DNA of 11,894 bases from an uncultured Verrucomicrobiae bacterium (GTDB taxonomy: Bacteria; Verrucomicrobiota; Verrucomicrobiia; Verrucomicrobiales; DEV007). The notes under the pieces are model-generated. The model made no database searches, was not told the origin of the DNA, and saw nothing but the letters and a program-made list of their open reading frames with translations. The DNA is taken from assembly GCA_937898895.1 (NCBI GenBank), contig CALDKL010000678.1, positions 1 through 11,894 on the forward strand. The letters are read 5' to 3'. This document shows, piece by piece, positions 1 through 7,182 of this stretch (the stretch's first letter is position 1; each line of letters opens with the position of its first letter). The position numbers and the translations under genes were made by a program.

Positions 1-2141
1 GGGCCCGGATGGGTTGTTTGTTCGGGCAGGGAAAACTCCACCGGAGCCTCGCCTTTCTCGCTGAGCGCGGCGGTGCCTTCGGCACTGAAGGTATCTTCTT
101 CGACGGCGACGTTGCCGAATTGAAACTCATCGAAACCGCGGGGACGAGGAAAATCGTTTTCCGCGTAGACCATCCAGCTCACTTCAGCCTTTGAGAGGGG
201 CTTGCCCATGAAGTAGCGTGCACGCACGGGAATATTCAGCTCCGCGCCCTGGGAGTATTCGTCCTCCGCAGCAACGGTGACCTCGAAGGTGTTGACCCGG
301 TAATCCTCGACCTGGATAGCGTGCGTCGCGATGAGTCGCCAGTCGCCTTCGTCGCTTTCTCCTTCCGGAACTGCAGCATCGGCGGCTCGCACGGGATTGA
401 AATCGATTTCGATGGCGTGCCAGCCCATCCCCTCGGCGGGGAGGGTGAAGGAGGTATCAAAGCTGCCGTTCTTGCCGAAGGTGATTTCGCGCTCGAAGAG
501 CTGACGATGCAGCTCGTCGAAGACGCGGAGGCGGGCGGAGCCTTCCCCTGGCCCGGTGAGCTTGTCGGCATCGATGAATCGTGTGATCGCCTTCAGTTTT
601 ACTTCATCGCCGGGGCGGTAGACGTCACGATCTGTGAAGATGAGGGTGCGGCGTTCGCCGGGAAGGACATCGTCCCAGCGCTGCTCGACCCCGAAGGTCC
701 ACAAGCCAACGCTGTTGAGATCCTCGTTGAATGGGATGACGTGGCGGTCTTCTCCGGAGGCGGCATCGAGATAATACCTCTTTTCGGTCGCACGATAGAG
801 ATCGCGACCGATGCGGGCAATCCCTCCCTTGTCGGTTTCGGTCTGTGCCAGGGAGGCGAGGGTCTCATCCCACAAGGTCACTCCCAATCCGGCAAGGGGT
901 TTTCCGGTCTTGAGGGAAAAGGCATAGAGGGTCGTGCCGTCTTCACCCTGCTTCCAGGCAAGACCGATGTCGGTGAGCTGGATGAGGGACTGGGCACCCA
1001 CCGAGAGCGTTTCACGGGTGGAGGAATCCCCCTCGCTGCAAAGATAGAACGCTCCGGTGGTCTCGCCCTTCGTCATTTCGTTCCAATTGAGCGAGACGGT
1101 TTCCGTCGTATCGACTGCGGCTTTGGTCTCGCCGAACTGGTCGAAGATGACCTGGCCCGGGATGGCTTCAAAGGCCAAGGCCTGTTTTTCCCCGAAGCCC
1201 TCATACTTGTCCTGATAGTCGCGCAGGGCGAGAACCAGATCCTTTCCGGTCACCTTCTTCACGCGAGTGCGCAAGCCGGTGAGGTTCCCGGTGTGGACAT
1301 CGAATTTGCGGTGCCCCGAGGCGTTCTGCGTCGTGGCGAAAGCGGGATAGGTGACGAAGCCGGGATTCGGTTCGAACGTCAGTTTCTTTGTCACGACCTG
1401 CGCGAGTTGGGTGGTGTCTTTCGCGACAAGACCGTCGCGCACCTTCACCTCGTATTCGGTTCCGAATTCGAAATCACCGTTGAGGGAAAAGGAGCCGGAA
1501 TAGGACTCGATCGACAGATTCTTCGGAGCGGGCGTGACCGTGATGTATTCCGAGAGGCGCTCGCCGCGGAATTCGGTGGCCATCGACCCCTTGTTGTGGC
1601 GGATGGAAATCTCGCGGCCGGAATCATAAGGATTCACGGCGAGAATCTCGGAGATCTGGAACGGCTCCAGTTCGCCGATGTAATCGAGGCGGCTCTCGAT
1701 GATTTCGTGGCGGCCATCGGTCGAGGCGAGACCTGCGGTGGCATTGAGAAACCAGGTGCCCCCGAGAGGGAGCGGCGAGGCGGGCCGGATCAGGATGAAC
1801 TGATCGAGGGCGAGTTCTGCCGCCGGGCTTTTGATAAAATGTCCAATTTCCTCAAGCGACGGGCGTTTTGCGGAGACTGCGGCAAATCGGTCATTGGGCT
1901 TGTCGTATAGGCGCATGGCACCTTCCACCGCATCCGGCGCGACAGCGACGTTGAAGCGGAGTAGAATCGGCGACTCGGGCTTCAGCGGATTCGACGAATC
2001 GAAGCTGTAAGGATGGCGGTCGTAGGTGAGGGCGGATTTGCCGCCGGTGGCGGGATCCTGCGCATGGAGCACAAAGAACAGCACGGTACCGACGGCGAGG
2101 AAGAGTCCATGCCGGAGCGTGAGGAATCGGGGGGTATTCAT
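1..2141 (-). CDS. Alpha-2-macroglobulin family protein, N-terminal part (truncated by window edge)
   Basis: The minus frame is open from an ATG at 2141 to the left edge, giving 713 codons with no stop. Residues 1-27 form a signal peptide (hydrophobic LFLAVGTVLFFVLHAQ, likely cut near HAQ|D), so the protein is exported, probably to the periplasm. The motif FTDRDVYRPGDEVKLKA at about residues 502-518 is the hallmark start of a macroglobulin MG2 domain. An MG3-like domain follows from about 611 (VEDYRVNTFEV, then ARYFMGKPLSKAEVSW near 641). Residues 30-500 fit the extra N-terminal domains of bacterial homologues. In this family the protein acts as a protease trap; the bait region and the thioester (CxEQ), if present, lie beyond the window. 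No clear Shine-Dalgarno precedes the ATG. A 213-bp gap separates it from the gene upstream, so it is probably transcribed separately. The family call is firm; the protease-trap role is inferred from homology. Confidence 0.9.
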   Translation of the reverse strand, partial: MNTPRFLTLRHGLFLAVGTVLFFVLHAQDPATGGKSALTYDRHPYSFDSSNPLKPESPILLRFNVAVAPDAVEGAMRLYDKPNDRFAAVSAKRPSLEEIGHFIKSPAAELALDQFILIRPASPLPLGGTWFLNATAGLASTDGRHEIIESRLDYIGELEPFQISEILAVNPYDSGREISIRHNKGSMATEFRGERLSEYITVTPAPKNLSIESYSGSFSLNGDFEFGTEYEVKVRDGLVAKDTTQLAQVVTKKLTFEPNPGFVTYPAFATTQNASGHRKFDVHTGNLTGLRTRVKKVTGKDLVLALRDYQDKYEGFGEKQALAFEAIPGQVIFDQFGETKAAVDTTETVSLNWNEMTKGETTGAFYLCSEGDSSTRETLSVGAQSLIQLTDIGLAWKQGEDGTTLYAFSLKTGKPLAGLGVTLWDETLASLAQTETDKGGIARIGRDLYRATEKRYYLDAASGEDRHVIPFNEDLNSVGLWTFGVEQRWDDVLPGERRTLIFTDRDVYRPGDEVKLKAITRFIDADKLTGPGEGSARLRVFDELHRQLFEREITFGKNGSFDTSFTLPAEGMGWHAIEIDFNPVRAADAAVPEGESDEGDWRLIATHAIQVEDYRVNTFEVTVAAEDEYSQGAELNIPVRARYFMGKPLSKAEVSWMVYAENDFPRPRGFDEFQFGNVAVEEDTFSAEGTAALSEKGEAPVEFSLPEQTTHPG

Positions 2142-2354
2142 AATGGGGAACCGAAGAATCGAATCGAAGCGGAATGACTTGGTGAGGATGGACGACGGAT
2201 ACGGACGGTTTATGCACGATCTTTCGCCTGCGGCTCTGTAACGGATGATTGGATAGGAAGTTTAGCGATCCGAAACCTCGAAACGGAGCAAAATCGCCAC
2301 CTTTTTTGGATTTCCGAGCGAATTGCCCGACTCCGACTCACTGCCGTGCCCGGC
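2142..2354. other. Intergenic region between the TIM-barrel gene and the alpha-2-macroglobulin gene
   Basis: These 213 bp hold no credible gene. They are less GC-rich than the flanking genes and must contain the alpha-2-macroglobulin promoter if that gene is transcribed alone. I see no convincing -35/-10 pair and no hairpin followed by a T run. The only repeat noted is a short direct one, GTTTCG-AG-GTTTCG, read on the minus strand near 2275-2290. Confidence 0.6.
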
Positions 2355-3290
2355 TCACCGCCGCAATCCCTCGGCCCGAGCAAAGGCCGCCTTCAGGTTT
2401 GCATAGCAGGATTTTGTCGCGGAGACGGGATCGTAGGCAGGATTGTTTCTCCAGATCTGGCTGCTTACTTCACAGCAGAAATCTCCTCGGTATCCTCCCC
2501 CGCAGAGCGCCGAGATGACCTCGGCCTGATCCCACGCCTTTCCCTCCCCGGGAAGGGCGAAGGAGACCTGGTCGCCCGTCTTCACCGCGTCCTTCACCGC
2601 CACGTAATTCAGATGGGGAAGCGATTCACGCACTGCCGCCTCGATGGTGAGGGAAGGTTCGCGGAAGGCATAGTGGCTGTAATCAAAGGTCATTCCGAGC
2701 TGATCGGGCGCACCGAGCTGTGCGATGATCCAGTTCGCTTCCTCCGGGAGGCTCATCGCGTGCAAGCGGTGCGGTTTGATCGAGAGAACCCCACGCACCT
2801 CCTCCGCCACCTGAACCCAGTCTGAAATCCGATCACGAAAAAATTCGCGTGATTCGGACCAATTCTTTCCTCCGAGGACCGTCTGAATGATGGGGGGGTG
2901 ACCGGGGGACAAATCGTGCCCAAGCTGGATCAATTGGTGGATCTCGGTCAATTGCGCCTTGTGATCGGCTTCGCTCCGCTTCGGGGGTAGATCCGCCATG
3001 ATCCCGCAGAGGCGCAGTTCGGTCTCGGCCAGGAGTGCCTGCAATCGCTTCCGGTCCTCGCTCGTGAGGTCAGAGGGAGCGCCGCTCGTGCCTGGAATTG
3101 CGGTGATTTCGAGGGCGTCGTATTTGGTTTGCGCAATGAGCCGGATCGCCTCCTCGAGATTCATCGAGGAAAGTCCATAGGTGCCAATGGCCAGACCGGC
3201 TCTGCGCCCTTCGTCGCCAGGCGCGGCAAACGCGAAGCCCCCGACGGCAACTCCGGCCGTCGCTTGGAGAAACTTTCGACGCGTTTGCAT
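2355..3290 (-). CDS. Tat-exported sugar phosphate isomerase/epimerase-like TIM-barrel protein
   Basis: This 311-aa protein begins with a twin-arginine signal (TRRKFLQAT, residues 3-11, then a hydrophobic stretch to AFAAP at about 24), so it is predicted to fold in the cytoplasm and be exported by Tat. The rest is a xylose-isomerase-like (AP_endonuc_2) barrel. The usual strand-end metal-site positions can be picked out: E61 in ALEIT, H174 in IKPH, D203 and H206 in FDYSH, K233-D234 in VAVKD, and E274 in CCEVS. The common HxKD histidine is replaced by Val (VAVKD), which may tune the site. Homologues act on sugars, inositols or keto-sugars, but the substrate cannot be read here. It lies 39 nt after the vWA-like gene on the same strand and is probably co-transcribed with it. 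No Shine-Dalgarno is visible; the Tat motif right after the ATG supports this start. Confidence 0.88.
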   Translation of the reverse strand: MQTRRKFLQATAGVAVGGFAFAAPGDEGRRAGLAIGTYGLSSMNLEEAIRLIAQTKYDALEITAIPGTSGAPSDLTSEDRKRLQALLAETELRLCGIMADLPPKRSEADHKAQLTEIHQLIQLGHDLSPGHPPIIQTVLGGKNWSESREFFRDRISDWVQVAEEVRGVLSIKPHRLHAMSLPEEANWIIAQLGAPDQLGMTFDYSHYAFREPSLTIEAAVRESLPHLNYVAVKDAVKTGDQVSFALPGEGKAWDQAEVISALCGGGYRGDFCCEVSSQIWRNNPAYDPVSATKSCYANLKAAFARAEGLRR

Positions 3291-3329
3291 CCGTGATGGA
3301 GGACAGCATGAAAGAGGGCAGGCGCGAAG

Positions 3330-4781
3330 TCAACCCTCCTCCTTCACAGGCTCGGGCCAGACCGGGGGCGGAATCTCCATTTCCCAGTCGGAGTCGGAAA
3401 ACGTGCCCTGGAATACTCCGCCGCCGCTGGCCATGGCAAGCCGCTGCACATCCAGGGGAACCGGTCCGAATTCGAATGGAACCCTGACAAACAAGCGAGT
3501 TCCGGTTTCCCGGATGGCGAGGGCGAGCAGGGGGAGATCGAGCGTCCAGGTGCCATACTCGCCGCCACCGACATATCCGTTCGTAAAGAGATAGACGGCA
3601 TCGCAGGCATCCTCCCGCGCCATCCGGGCGATCGTGCGCAGGACCGAATTCGGGGATTCCGGTCGAGTGTTTCGCGAAGCGAGTTCGATCCTTTCCGTCG
3701 CGTGGATGCGCCCTCCCGCATCGCCTCGTTCGGAAAGGTATGCGGCGCATTCCGCCCCGATCCGGGCAAGGTCGGCCAGGTAGAACTCGCGCCAATGACG
3801 CGGTGGCACTTCGCGCAGCGATTGGTGTCGCTTCCAATCCTGGGCCACGTATCCGAAGGCAAAGACCACGCCGAGACGTTCGGAATGGATGCGGTCGAGA
3901 TCTTTCCCGATCGACTCGCGGGCGCACATCGCCTCGAACACCTGCGCCGACCGCTTTTGCCTGGCCTCCTCATCCGGAAAAGGCAACAGCGTTGTTTCGT
4001 CGAGCCAGCGGCGTCCCGTCATCCGGGGAAGCCACTCCTCCTTCGGCCTGACAAAGTGCAATTCGTGGCGCGATGTCAGGGTGCGGGACCAGTTCTGATC
4101 AAAAAACGCCTCCTCTCCCTCGTAACCCAGCTTGCGCAGGTAGGCGGCATGGGCGATGCGCTCGGGAAATCCGAATCCTTCGCGAAAACCGGTCGGAGGC
4201 ACCTGCCACGAACGAAGAATCGTGCCCCTGCCCTGGCCGAGGAGCCGATACCATTCCTCCGGTCGGTTGGGGAGCGCGAGTGGATCGGCCTCGAGCGCAG
4301 GAGGCTGCGTGACCCATGCGTCGCCCGCCTGGACCTGTTCCTGCCAGAGATGGCGCAGAACGAGAAGGCGCGGCTGACGTTCCCCACCCCCCTCCTTCAA
4401 CAGGGTCTCGAGGGAGACGATACCCTGTGTGCTTTGCTCGCCCTTCAGCGGAGTGAGCCACAATACCGTGTCGCACTCTTCGTAGAGCGACTTCAGCGCG
4501 TAGAGCACGTTTTTCCTAGCCCCCACCGAAGTCGATGCCTCCCGATCGAGGTCGGATCCTGCGATCTCGCGCATCGCCACCGGAGCCCGGCCCGCCGCGA
4601 TGAGCTGCTCGTTCAGAATCCGGAACTCCTTGCGTGCCTGCGGCACGAGAAATCCCATCTCCGCAGAGGTGTCGAGCAGGAGGCCGAGCTTCGCCGGACT
4701 TCGTTCCTGCGCTCCGAGTCGAGCCGCGGCGACGGCACCCGGAGCGATCAGGGCGAGAAAATGACGACGGGAAGGGGGCAT
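3330..4781 (-). CDS. Tat-exported protein with two von Willebrand factor A-like segments
   Basis: A start at ATG 4781 gives 483 aa opening with a Tat-type signal (SRRHF at residues 4-8, then ALIAPGAVAAARLGAQ). An upstream in-frame ATG at 4865 would add 28 charged residues ahead of the signal and is less likely. A von Willebrand A-like segment starts at about 32: LGLLLDTSAEM carries a MIDAS-like D-T-S-A-E (37-41) in which the usual DxSxS final Ser is Glu, and VLWLTPLKG follows near 106-114. A second similar segment covers about 303-460: LGVVFAFGYV, then DAVYLFTNGYVGGG (394-407) and LAMASGGGVF (448-457), the typical vWA ending; its MIDAS Asp is missing. These domains usually mediate metal-dependent protein binding. 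Cysteines precede both core strands (CDTVLWLT, CDAVYLFT). The partner is unknown. The 133 nt upstream hold no clear promoter. The vWA assignment is moderately sure; the function is not known. Confidence 0.75.
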   Translation of the reverse strand: MPPSRRHFLALIAPGAVAAARLGAQERSPAKLGLLLDTSAEMGFLVPQARKEFRILNEQLIAAGRAPVAMREIAGSDLDREASTSVGARKNVLYALKSLYEECDTVLWLTPLKGEQSTQGIVSLETLLKEGGGERQPRLLVLRHLWQEQVQAGDAWVTQPPALEADPLALPNRPEEWYRLLGQGRGTILRSWQVPPTGFREGFGFPERIAHAAYLRKLGYEGEEAFFDQNWSRTLTSRHELHFVRPKEEWLPRMTGRRWLDETTLLPFPDEEARQKRSAQVFEAMCARESIGKDLDRIHSERLGVVFAFGYVAQDWKRHQSLREVPPRHWREFYLADLARIGAECAAYLSERGDAGGRIHATERIELASRNTRPESPNSVLRTIARMAREDACDAVYLFTNGYVGGGEYGTWTLDLPLLALAIRETGTRLFVRVPFEFGPVPLDVQRLAMASGGGVFQGTFSDSDWEMEIPPPVWPEPVKEEG

Positions 4782-4914
4782 TCCGGAGTGAACCACGGGC
4801 CTTACGGCTCTGCAAGCGTTGCGGGTTTCGCGCCGCTCGGTTCGTGATTCTCTCTCCTTTGCCACCTCCCCGCCGGGTTCCGGTAAGAACCAAGGGAAAA
4901 CAAAAAGCGAACGA

Positions 4915-6147
4915 TCACCAGGAACTGCGCAGAGCGAGCATCCAGGTGCCGGTATTGACTTCGTCGCCGGGTGCTCCGTAGATTCCTCCGGTGGCGTATT
5001 CGTAGCCGCCCATGAGCTTCAGGTTGTTGCCGCAGAGGTAGTAGTTGAGACCCGCGTAGAAGGTGTGGTAATCCTCGACCGATTGACGCACGTCATAGCG
5101 TTGCGGGCGTTGTTCGCGTCCTTCGCCCATGTAGGCGTAGCGCGTCACGAACTGGAGTTTGTCGGTGATGTTGTAGTAGGGCATCAGGACGACGCCCCAG
5201 GTGTCGTATCCGGCGGGAAGCGCCCCGGAGGCGACGCCGTTTTGTGCGGCGATGATGTCGGTGATGAGGCCGAACTGGCCGATCTCGGTTTCCGTCCCGA
5301 TCGCGGCGACATGCTCGAAGGCCGATCCGAGGTTCGTGTCGGCGCTGCCGTTGGCGGCGGCGGTGCCGTCGCTGGTATTGGTGAACTGATAGTCGAAGTG
5401 GATGCTCGTGGCCTCGGTGAGGTCGAAGGAGCCGCGATAGGTGGCACTGCCGCGAGAATCGAAGTCGGGCCAGTCCCAGCGTTCGCCATCGGCGTCGCGA
5501 TCCGCTCCTCCGATCCAGGCACCGACTTCGTTTTTCAAGCCGAGAGCCTTGAAGCCCACCATGGCACCCCAGGGCTTGCTGCTCACCACCGAGCTGGTGA
5601 TGGGCGAGCGTTCCACCGTGAGAATATTGTTCGATGAGGTTTCAAATTCGCGAAGAATCAATTGCTTGGTTTTCCCGACAGTGACGTAGAAATCATCGTT
5701 GGGTTCCCAGGTAAGATAGAAGTCGTCGATGTCGTCGAAGAACGTGCCATTGGTGAGTCCGTGGAATCCCGTTCCGCCCGTCCCGTCGGCGATGTTGAGG
5801 ATGCCGACGAAGGTCAGGTCGTTGGCCATCTCAATCTCGGTGCCGAGGCGGAATCGGCGGTGGTCGTATTCATGGTAGCCATTGGTGCCTTCGACTCCGC
5901 CGGTGAGGGTGTCCTCGGTCTGCGAAGTCCATTGCCCGTGGTAGCGCCCCTTCAGTTTGACCGACTTGATGAAGCCGTCGCCCTTGTAGAGCGTGTTCTT
6001 CTTGAAGACGTCGCACCAGGTCGTGTCGACGACGGGTGCCTTGTCGTCGATGACGGTCTTGTCGTAGTCTCCGGCGACGAGCGGTTGGAAGGCAGCAAGG
6101 GCGAGCACGGAGGCCACGCCGGATTTCATGAAGCGGTGTTGGGTCAT
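4915..6147 (-). CDS. Outer-membrane porin, phosphate-selective porin O/P family
   Basis: This 410-aa protein has an N-terminal signal peptide (MKSGVASVLALAAFQPLVAG, residues 7-26; ATG at 6129 is an alternative start). It ends with Trp in LALRSSW, the aromatic C-terminal residue recognised by the BAM machinery. Between these, short alternating strands with Gly/Asp-rich turns indicate a beta-barrel. Family landmarks of Porin_O_P are visible: FRLGTEIEMANDLTF (99-113), YLTWEPNDDFYVTVGKTK (144-161) and the TSSNNILTVERSPIT stretch (170-184). Pseudomonas OprP and OprO of this family conduct phosphate and polyphosphate; many other members have unknown or different substrates. Placement just downstream of pstB on the same strand supports an anion-uptake role here, although a 192-bp gap with its own promoter-like sequence separates them. 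Selectivity is inferred from context, not seen in the sequence. Confidence 0.88.
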   Translation of the reverse strand: MTQHRFMKSGVASVLALAAFQPLVAGDYDKTVIDDKAPVVDTTWCDVFKKNTLYKGDGFIKSVKLKGRYHGQWTSQTEDTLTGGVEGTNGYHEYDHRRFRLGTEIEMANDLTFVGILNIADGTGGTGFHGLTNGTFFDDIDDFYLTWEPNDDFYVTVGKTKQLILREFETSSNNILTVERSPITSSVVSSKPWGAMVGFKALGLKNEVGAWIGGADRDADGERWDWPDFDSRGSATYRGSFDLTEATSIHFDYQFTNTSDGTAAANGSADTNLGSAFEHVAAIGTETEIGQFGLITDIIAAQNGVASGALPAGYDTWGVVLMPYYNITDKLQFVTRYAYMGEGREQRPQRYDVRQSVEDYHTFYAGLNYYLCGNNLKLMGGYEYATGGIYGAPGDEVNTGTWMLALRSSW

Positions 6148-6178
6148 GGGTCTGTCTGGTGGTTCGTTGGTTGTAGGG

Positions 6179-6191
6179 GTATTCGTAATAC
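6179..6191. repeat. Short palindrome upstream of the porin gene
   Basis: GTATT-CGT-AATAC is a perfect 5-bp inverted repeat with a 3-nt centre, 32-44 nt upstream of the porin start codon and downstream of the predicted promoter. It could be a small operator or a feature of the 5' untranslated region. It is short enough to occur by chance. Confidence 0.3.
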
Positions 6192-6246
6192 AGATTCGGG
6201 TGATTCGATTGGCGGATTGATAACTTCTAGTGAAGCGGTCGGGGGC

Positions 6247-6274
6247 ATTATTTGCGTGTTCGCGCGTGGATCAA
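6247..6274 (-). promoter_or_regulatory. Candidate sigma70-type promoter for the porin gene
   Basis: Reading the minus strand, TTGATC (6274-6269; 4 of 6 matches to TTGACA) is followed after 16 nt by AATAAT (6252-6247; 5 of 6 matches to TATAAT). Transcription would begin near 6240 and give a leader of about 93 nt. The surrounding stretch is much more AT-rich than the genes. A small TGAC-N6-GTCA repeat lies just upstream (6276-6289). Confidence 0.45.
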
Positions 6275-6314
6275 ATGACGATTTTGTCACTTCAGTCGTT
6301 TTGATGCATTTGGT

Positions 6315-6344
6315 GATGATGAAATCGCGTCCCAGGTCATCATC
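6315..6344. repeat. 8-bp inverted repeat overlapping the end of pstB
   Basis: GATGATGA (6315-6322) and TCATCATC (6337-6344) are perfect inverted arms around a 14-nt loop. The right arm covers the pstB stop codon. A hairpin here could protect the operon mRNA 3' end or weakly terminate, but the stem is AT-rich and no T run follows on the minus strand, so it is not a standard intrinsic terminator. Confidence 0.3.
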
Positions 6345-7182
6345 CTCTCGCCCCGCTGAGGTAGAGTGCTGCGTCGGGATCGAGCGGATCGGAGAAGACA
6401 CGAGCAGCCGGCCCGCTTTCCACCAGGGCCCCGGCATTGTCGCGCACCCAAAAGACGGCGGCATGGTCGGCGATGCGGCGGGCCTGGGCGAGGTTGTGGG
6501 TGACGATGGCGACGGTGACCTTTCCCTTCAGGGAGTGGATCAGATCCTCGACCACGCCCGAGGCGATGGGGTCGAGAGCACTGCACGGTTCGTCGAAGAG
6601 GATGACCTCGGGGTCGAGCGCCAGGGCGCGCGCGATGCAGAGCCGCTGTTGCTGTCCTCCGGAAAGGGCGATCGCGCTCTTGTGGAGCCGGTCGGAGACC
6701 TCGTCCCACAGTCCGACATCGCGCAGGACAGCCTCCATGCGGTCCGGGATGTCGCGGTTGTGCCAGCCGTGCTCTTTCAGGGGGATTTCGAAATTCCGTC
6801 GGATGGACTGGGGAAAGGGGTTTGGCCGCTGAAAGACGATGCCGACGCGGCGACGCAGGGAGAGGATGTCGGCCTGGGGATGGGTGATCTCCGTCCCGTC
6901 GCAGAGCCGGATCGATCCCGTGACGCGACAGCCCGGGATGAGATCGGTGAGCCGATTGAGACTGTGGAGAAAGCTGCTCTTGCCGCATCCGGAGGGGCCG
7001 ACGATGGCGGTGATCTCGTTGGTGGGGATGTTCAGGCTCACGTCGCGGACGGCCGAGTGGTCCCGGTAAAAAACCGAGAGTTCGGAGACGCAGAGGTTCG
7101 ACGTTCCGCAGTCGACAATGCAGCCCGAGCCGCTGGTCGAACAATTCAATTCGTTTTGCCGGGAAAGGGCGGACGGATTCAT
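6340..7182 (-). CDS. pstB: Phosphate ABC transporter ATP-binding protein PstB
   Basis: The 280-aa ATPase powers phosphate import through PstC-PstA at the inner membrane. All ABC motifs are intact: Walker A GPSGCGKS (62-69), Q-loop Gln118 in FQRPNPFP, signature LSGGQQQR (173-180), Walker B VILFDE (193-198) followed by PCSALDP, and the H-loop VTHN (227-230). FQRPNPFP and DEPCSALDP are typical of PstB. The ATG at 7182 overlaps the pstA stop by 4 nt (ATGA), implying translational coupling; the frame stays open far upstream but only as an out-of-frame shadow of pstA and pstC. An N-terminal extension of about 30 residues carries four cysteines (14, 21, 25, 31), more than expected for this family. 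No phoU follows; the next gene is the porin. Confidence 0.95.
   Translation of the reverse strand: MNPSALSRQNELNCSTSGSGCIVDCGTSNLCVSELSVFYRDHSAVRDVSLNIPTNEITAIVGPSGCGKSSFLHSLNRLTDLIPGCRVTGSIRLCDGTEITHPQADILSLRRRVGIVFQRPNPFPQSIRRNFEIPLKEHGWHNRDIPDRMEAVLRDVGLWDEVSDRLHKSAIALSGGQQQRLCIARALALDPEVILFDEPCSALDPIASGVVEDLIHSLKGKVTVAIVTHNLAQARRIADHAAVFWVRDNAGALVESGPAARVFSDPLDPDAALYLSGARG

Noticed and set aside
321..1910. A 529-codon open frame on the plus strand
   Set aside because: It is antisense to the alpha-2-macroglobulin frame, which has a signal peptide and MG-domain motifs. The plus-strand translation has no recognisable motif and arises from high GC at codon ends.
2892..2898. Run of seven G in the TIM-barrel gene as a phase-variation tract
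   Set aside because: Seven bases are common in a GC-rich genome, and the frame is intact through it (residues GHPPIIQ).
3702..4847. A 381-codon open frame on the plus strand
   Set aside because: It is antisense to the vWA-like gene, with no domain or signal, and its composition is typical of a shadow frame.
4876..4891. Hairpin GGTTC-N6-GAACC after the porin gene as a terminator
   Set aside because: The stem is only 5 bp and no T run follows on the minus strand; the T-rich stretch lies before it.
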